This document shows positions 62,213 to 64,000 of a stretch of DNA of 64,000 nt, one piece after another. Made by a program: the position numbers and the translations under genes. The notes beneath the pieces are model-generated. The model ran no database searches and was not told where the DNA came from. It saw nothing but the letters and a program-made list of their open reading frames with translations. Source of the DNA: Dokdonella sp. (lineage in GTDB: Bacteria > Pseudomonadota > Gammaproteobacteria > Xanthomonadales > Rhodanobacteraceae); assembly GCA_016712865.1 (NCBI GenBank), contig JADJQH010000008.1, positions 186,001 through 250,000 on the forward strand, given 5' to 3'. Numbering within the stretch: the stretch's first letter is position 1; each line of letters begins with the position of its first letter.

Positions 62213-64000
62213 ATGCGTAGCGTGAACATGCTGCTGTTCGTCGTCCTTCTGCTGGGCGCCCCCTGGCGCAACGCAAATGCCATTGAATACTGTGTTGGAA
62301 CGGTGGCCGAGTTGACCGTGGCCCTGAATGATGCCGCGGGTGAGTCTTCGGAGCTGTTCACGACCACGGTCAAGCTCAAGCAGGGCACCTACCACATTGG
62401 CGGTACACGTCTGACCCAGCCCAACCAGGCCTTCTTCCATGCCTTGGAGTTGCTGGGCGGCTACAACAGCGATTGCTCGGCGCGCGTGATCAAGCCCGAC
62501 AACACGGTGTTTGATGCCGACGCTGCCGACATCGTCAGGATCCAACCGATCAATGATCTCCTCATCGAGGGTATTCGCTTCCAGAACGTTGGCAACTCCA
62601 AACAAGTGCAGGTTTTGGCGGCTGCCGCCGGCGTTACTGCGAGCCTGCGCAACAATGCCTTTGTTGGCGTGAGCTCCTGGAATGTACCCGGGCCCACGCC
62701 GGACAGAGGTTCGGCCTCCGACATGGCCATCAATTTCCTGAATAACCGGGTACATGGATTTCCCGGCTTTGCTTCGGTGAGTGCGGTCTACATGGGCGCC
62801 ATGAGCAGCATTCGATTCACCGGCAACACCATTGTCGACAACCAGGGAGAAAGTGGGGTTTACATCTGTTCCAGCAGCAGCAACGTCTGGCTGCTCGACA
62901 ACATTGCCTGGAACAACAACGGACAGGATTTCAGGGTCTACGAAGATTGCGGAGACACCGACCTTGGCGAAGCCCGTTTTCGCGCCAATCTCTACCAGAG
63001 CGCCCAGTTGACTCCGATTTCAGACTCGGGAGACAACCTGGTAGGCAGCGACCCGCAGTTCATCAATCCCGGCGCGGGCAACTACCGCATCCAGACCACC
63101 TCGCCGGCGGTCAATGCCGGTGTCGTAAGCAGCTCGTCCACGTCCGTGGATCTGGATGGCAACCCGCGCGTGGTCGGCTCGACGGTGGACATGGGGGCCT
63201 ATGAGTCAAGCGTGGATGACACCATTCCCACAACGCTCACAGTGACCAGCACCAGCGACAGCGGGCCGGGTTCGCTGCGCCAGGCCATCCTTGATGCCAA
63301 CGCCAACGAGGATTTCTCTTTCATCCGGTTCAACATTCCGGGCAACTGCCCGCGCGTGATCCTGAACTCGTCGGCCAACCTGCCGACCATCACCAACGGC
63401 GTGTTGATCGATGGCTGGAGCCAGCCCGGCAGCCGCTCCAACACGCGCAGCAAGGGTGACAACGCCTACCGCTGCATCCTGCTGGTCGGTGGCAACGGAC
63501 GCACCACGGGACTGGTGTTTGGCGGCAGCGGCAGCGAGCAATTCTGGCTGCAAGGCATGGCCTTCTCCGGATTTTCCACCACGGCGTTCGATGGCGAAGC
63601 CCTGCGCATTGCCGGGGGCGGTGGCAATCTCATCCGCGGCAACCAGTTTGGCGGAACCTTGAGCACCCCATCCGGGACGCTGGCCTTGCAACCCAGCGAC
63701 AACAACATCGTGCTCACCCAGTTTTCGGAAAGCACGGTCGGTGGTGACTTGCCTGCGCATCGCAATGTCATTGCCGACGCCCGTGCGGCAGGCGTGCTGA
63801 TCAACTCGGGCACGTTCGGGTCTTCGACCAACAACGAGATCACCAACAACCTGTTCGGCAGCTACGGCCTTGAAATCACCGCAGCCGGCAACTTTACCGG
63901 CATCAAGATCCAGACCAGCGGCAACACGGTAAGCGACAACACCATCATCAACAGTGGTCTCGATGGCGTGCTGATGGATGTGGCCGCCGCGTCCGGCAAT
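62213..64000 (+). CDS. Secreted beta-helix protein, 3' end cut off
   Basis: At least 596 residues are visible. The ATG follows GGAGG, and the first 24 residues form a signal peptide (cleavage near ANA). The first half has beta-helix repeats (LRNNAFVGV, IRFTGNTIVDNQGESGVYI, VWLLDNIAWNNNGQD) ending at a choice-of-anchor-like MGAYESS near residue 330. The second half opens with TSTSDSGPGSLRQAILDANAN, the CSLREA-type motif that often starts a second beta-helix. The C-terminus is outside the window, so a GFE tag cannot be tested. Likely surface-exposed or secreted. Confidence 0.82.
   Translation, partial: MRSVNMLLFVVLLLGAPWRNANAIEYCVGTVAELTVALNDAAGESSELFTTTVKLKQGTYHIGGTRLTQPNQAFFHALELLGGYNSDCSARVIKPDNTVFDADAADIVRIQPINDLLIEGIRFQNVGNSKQVQVLAAAAGVTASLRNNAFVGVSSWNVPGPTPDRGSASDMAINFLNNRVHGFPGFASVSAVYMGAMSSIRFTGNTIVDNQGESGVYICSSSSNVWLLDNIAWNNNGQDFRVYEDCGDTDLGEARFRANLYQSAQLTPISDSGDNLVGSDPQFINPGAGNYRIQTTSPAVNAGVVSSSSTSVDLDGNPRVVGSTVDMGAYESSVDDTIPTTLTVTSTSDSGPGSLRQAILDANANEDFSFIRFNIPGNCPRVILNSSANLPTITNGVLIDGWSQPGSRSNTRSKGDNAYRCILLVGGNGRTTGLVFGGSGSEQFWLQGMAFSGFSTTAFDGEALRIAGGGGNLIRGNQFGGTLSTPSGTLALQPSDNNIVLTQFSESTVGGDLPAHRNVIADARAAGVLINSGTFGSSTNNEITNNLFGSYGLEITAAGNFTGIKIQTSGNTVSDNTIINSGLDGVLMDVAAASGN

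Noticed and set aside
61619-62755. Long N-terminal extension of dtd
   Set aside because: The extension is antisense to the secreted protein at 62213; Dtd is complete from 62065.

Overview
The window looks like chromosomal DNA of a high-GC gammaproteobacterium of the Lysobacterales (Xanthomonadales). Supporting signs are the lexA-imuA-imuB-dnaE2 cassette, one joint isoleucine-valine-leucine operon, short REP-like and heptamer repeats between genes, and an RpoD with an acidic linker. The genus is not certain; a Rhodanobacteraceae-like member is a reasonable guess. No rRNA, CRISPR array or transposase gene was found.

Layout. Positions 1-9.3 kb (minus strand) hold an exopolysaccharide locus: export lipoprotein, chain-length protein, CpsD-like ATPase with a broken P-loop, outer-membrane barrel, two nucleotide-sugar epimerases, a UDP-sugar dehydrogenase and a heparinase-like protein cut by the window edge. 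A secreted protein ending in GFE lies opposite it. From 11.4 to 20.4 kb are glmU and the complete ATP synthase operon atpIBEFHAGDC, with heptamer-rich repeats in several spacers. From 20.7 to 24.7 kb is a signalling cluster (cNMP-FHA, FHA, STAS, FHA-SpoIIE phosphatase). Next come a repeat region with a suspicious poly-G tract, a phasin and queD. From 26.8 to 33.1 kb is the SOS mutasome cassette lexA-imuA-imuB-dnaE2, with a MITE-like element between imuA and imuB. A toxin-antitoxin pair, an ECF sigma factor, a membrane protein and two secreted paralogues follow.

From 37.6 to 49.5 kb (minus strand) a ten-gene operon ilvD-ilvC-ilvG-ilvM-ilvE-ilvA-leuA-leuC-leuD-leuB makes all three branched-chain amino acids. 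It is preceded by a complete transcription attenuator whose leader peptide is rich in Leu, Val and Ile codons. Repeats have been built into the ilvD reading frame. From 50 to 58 kb are an ECF sigma factor, a transmembrane Ser/Thr kinase with TPRs and secreted beta-helix proteins that end in an IF-x-x-GF-E/D tag. From 58 to 62 kb are a tRNA 3' fragment, a MazEF-type pair, a tRNA-Ile(CAU) gene interrupted by a group I intron, rpoD and dtd. A further secreted beta-helix protein runs off the right edge.

The observations most worth following are the group I intron in tRNA-Ile(CAU), the shared C-terminal GFE tag on otherwise unrelated secreted proteins, the small non-autonomous elements with terminal inverted repeats, the palindromic insertion inside IlvD, and the lexA operator that abuts its start codon.
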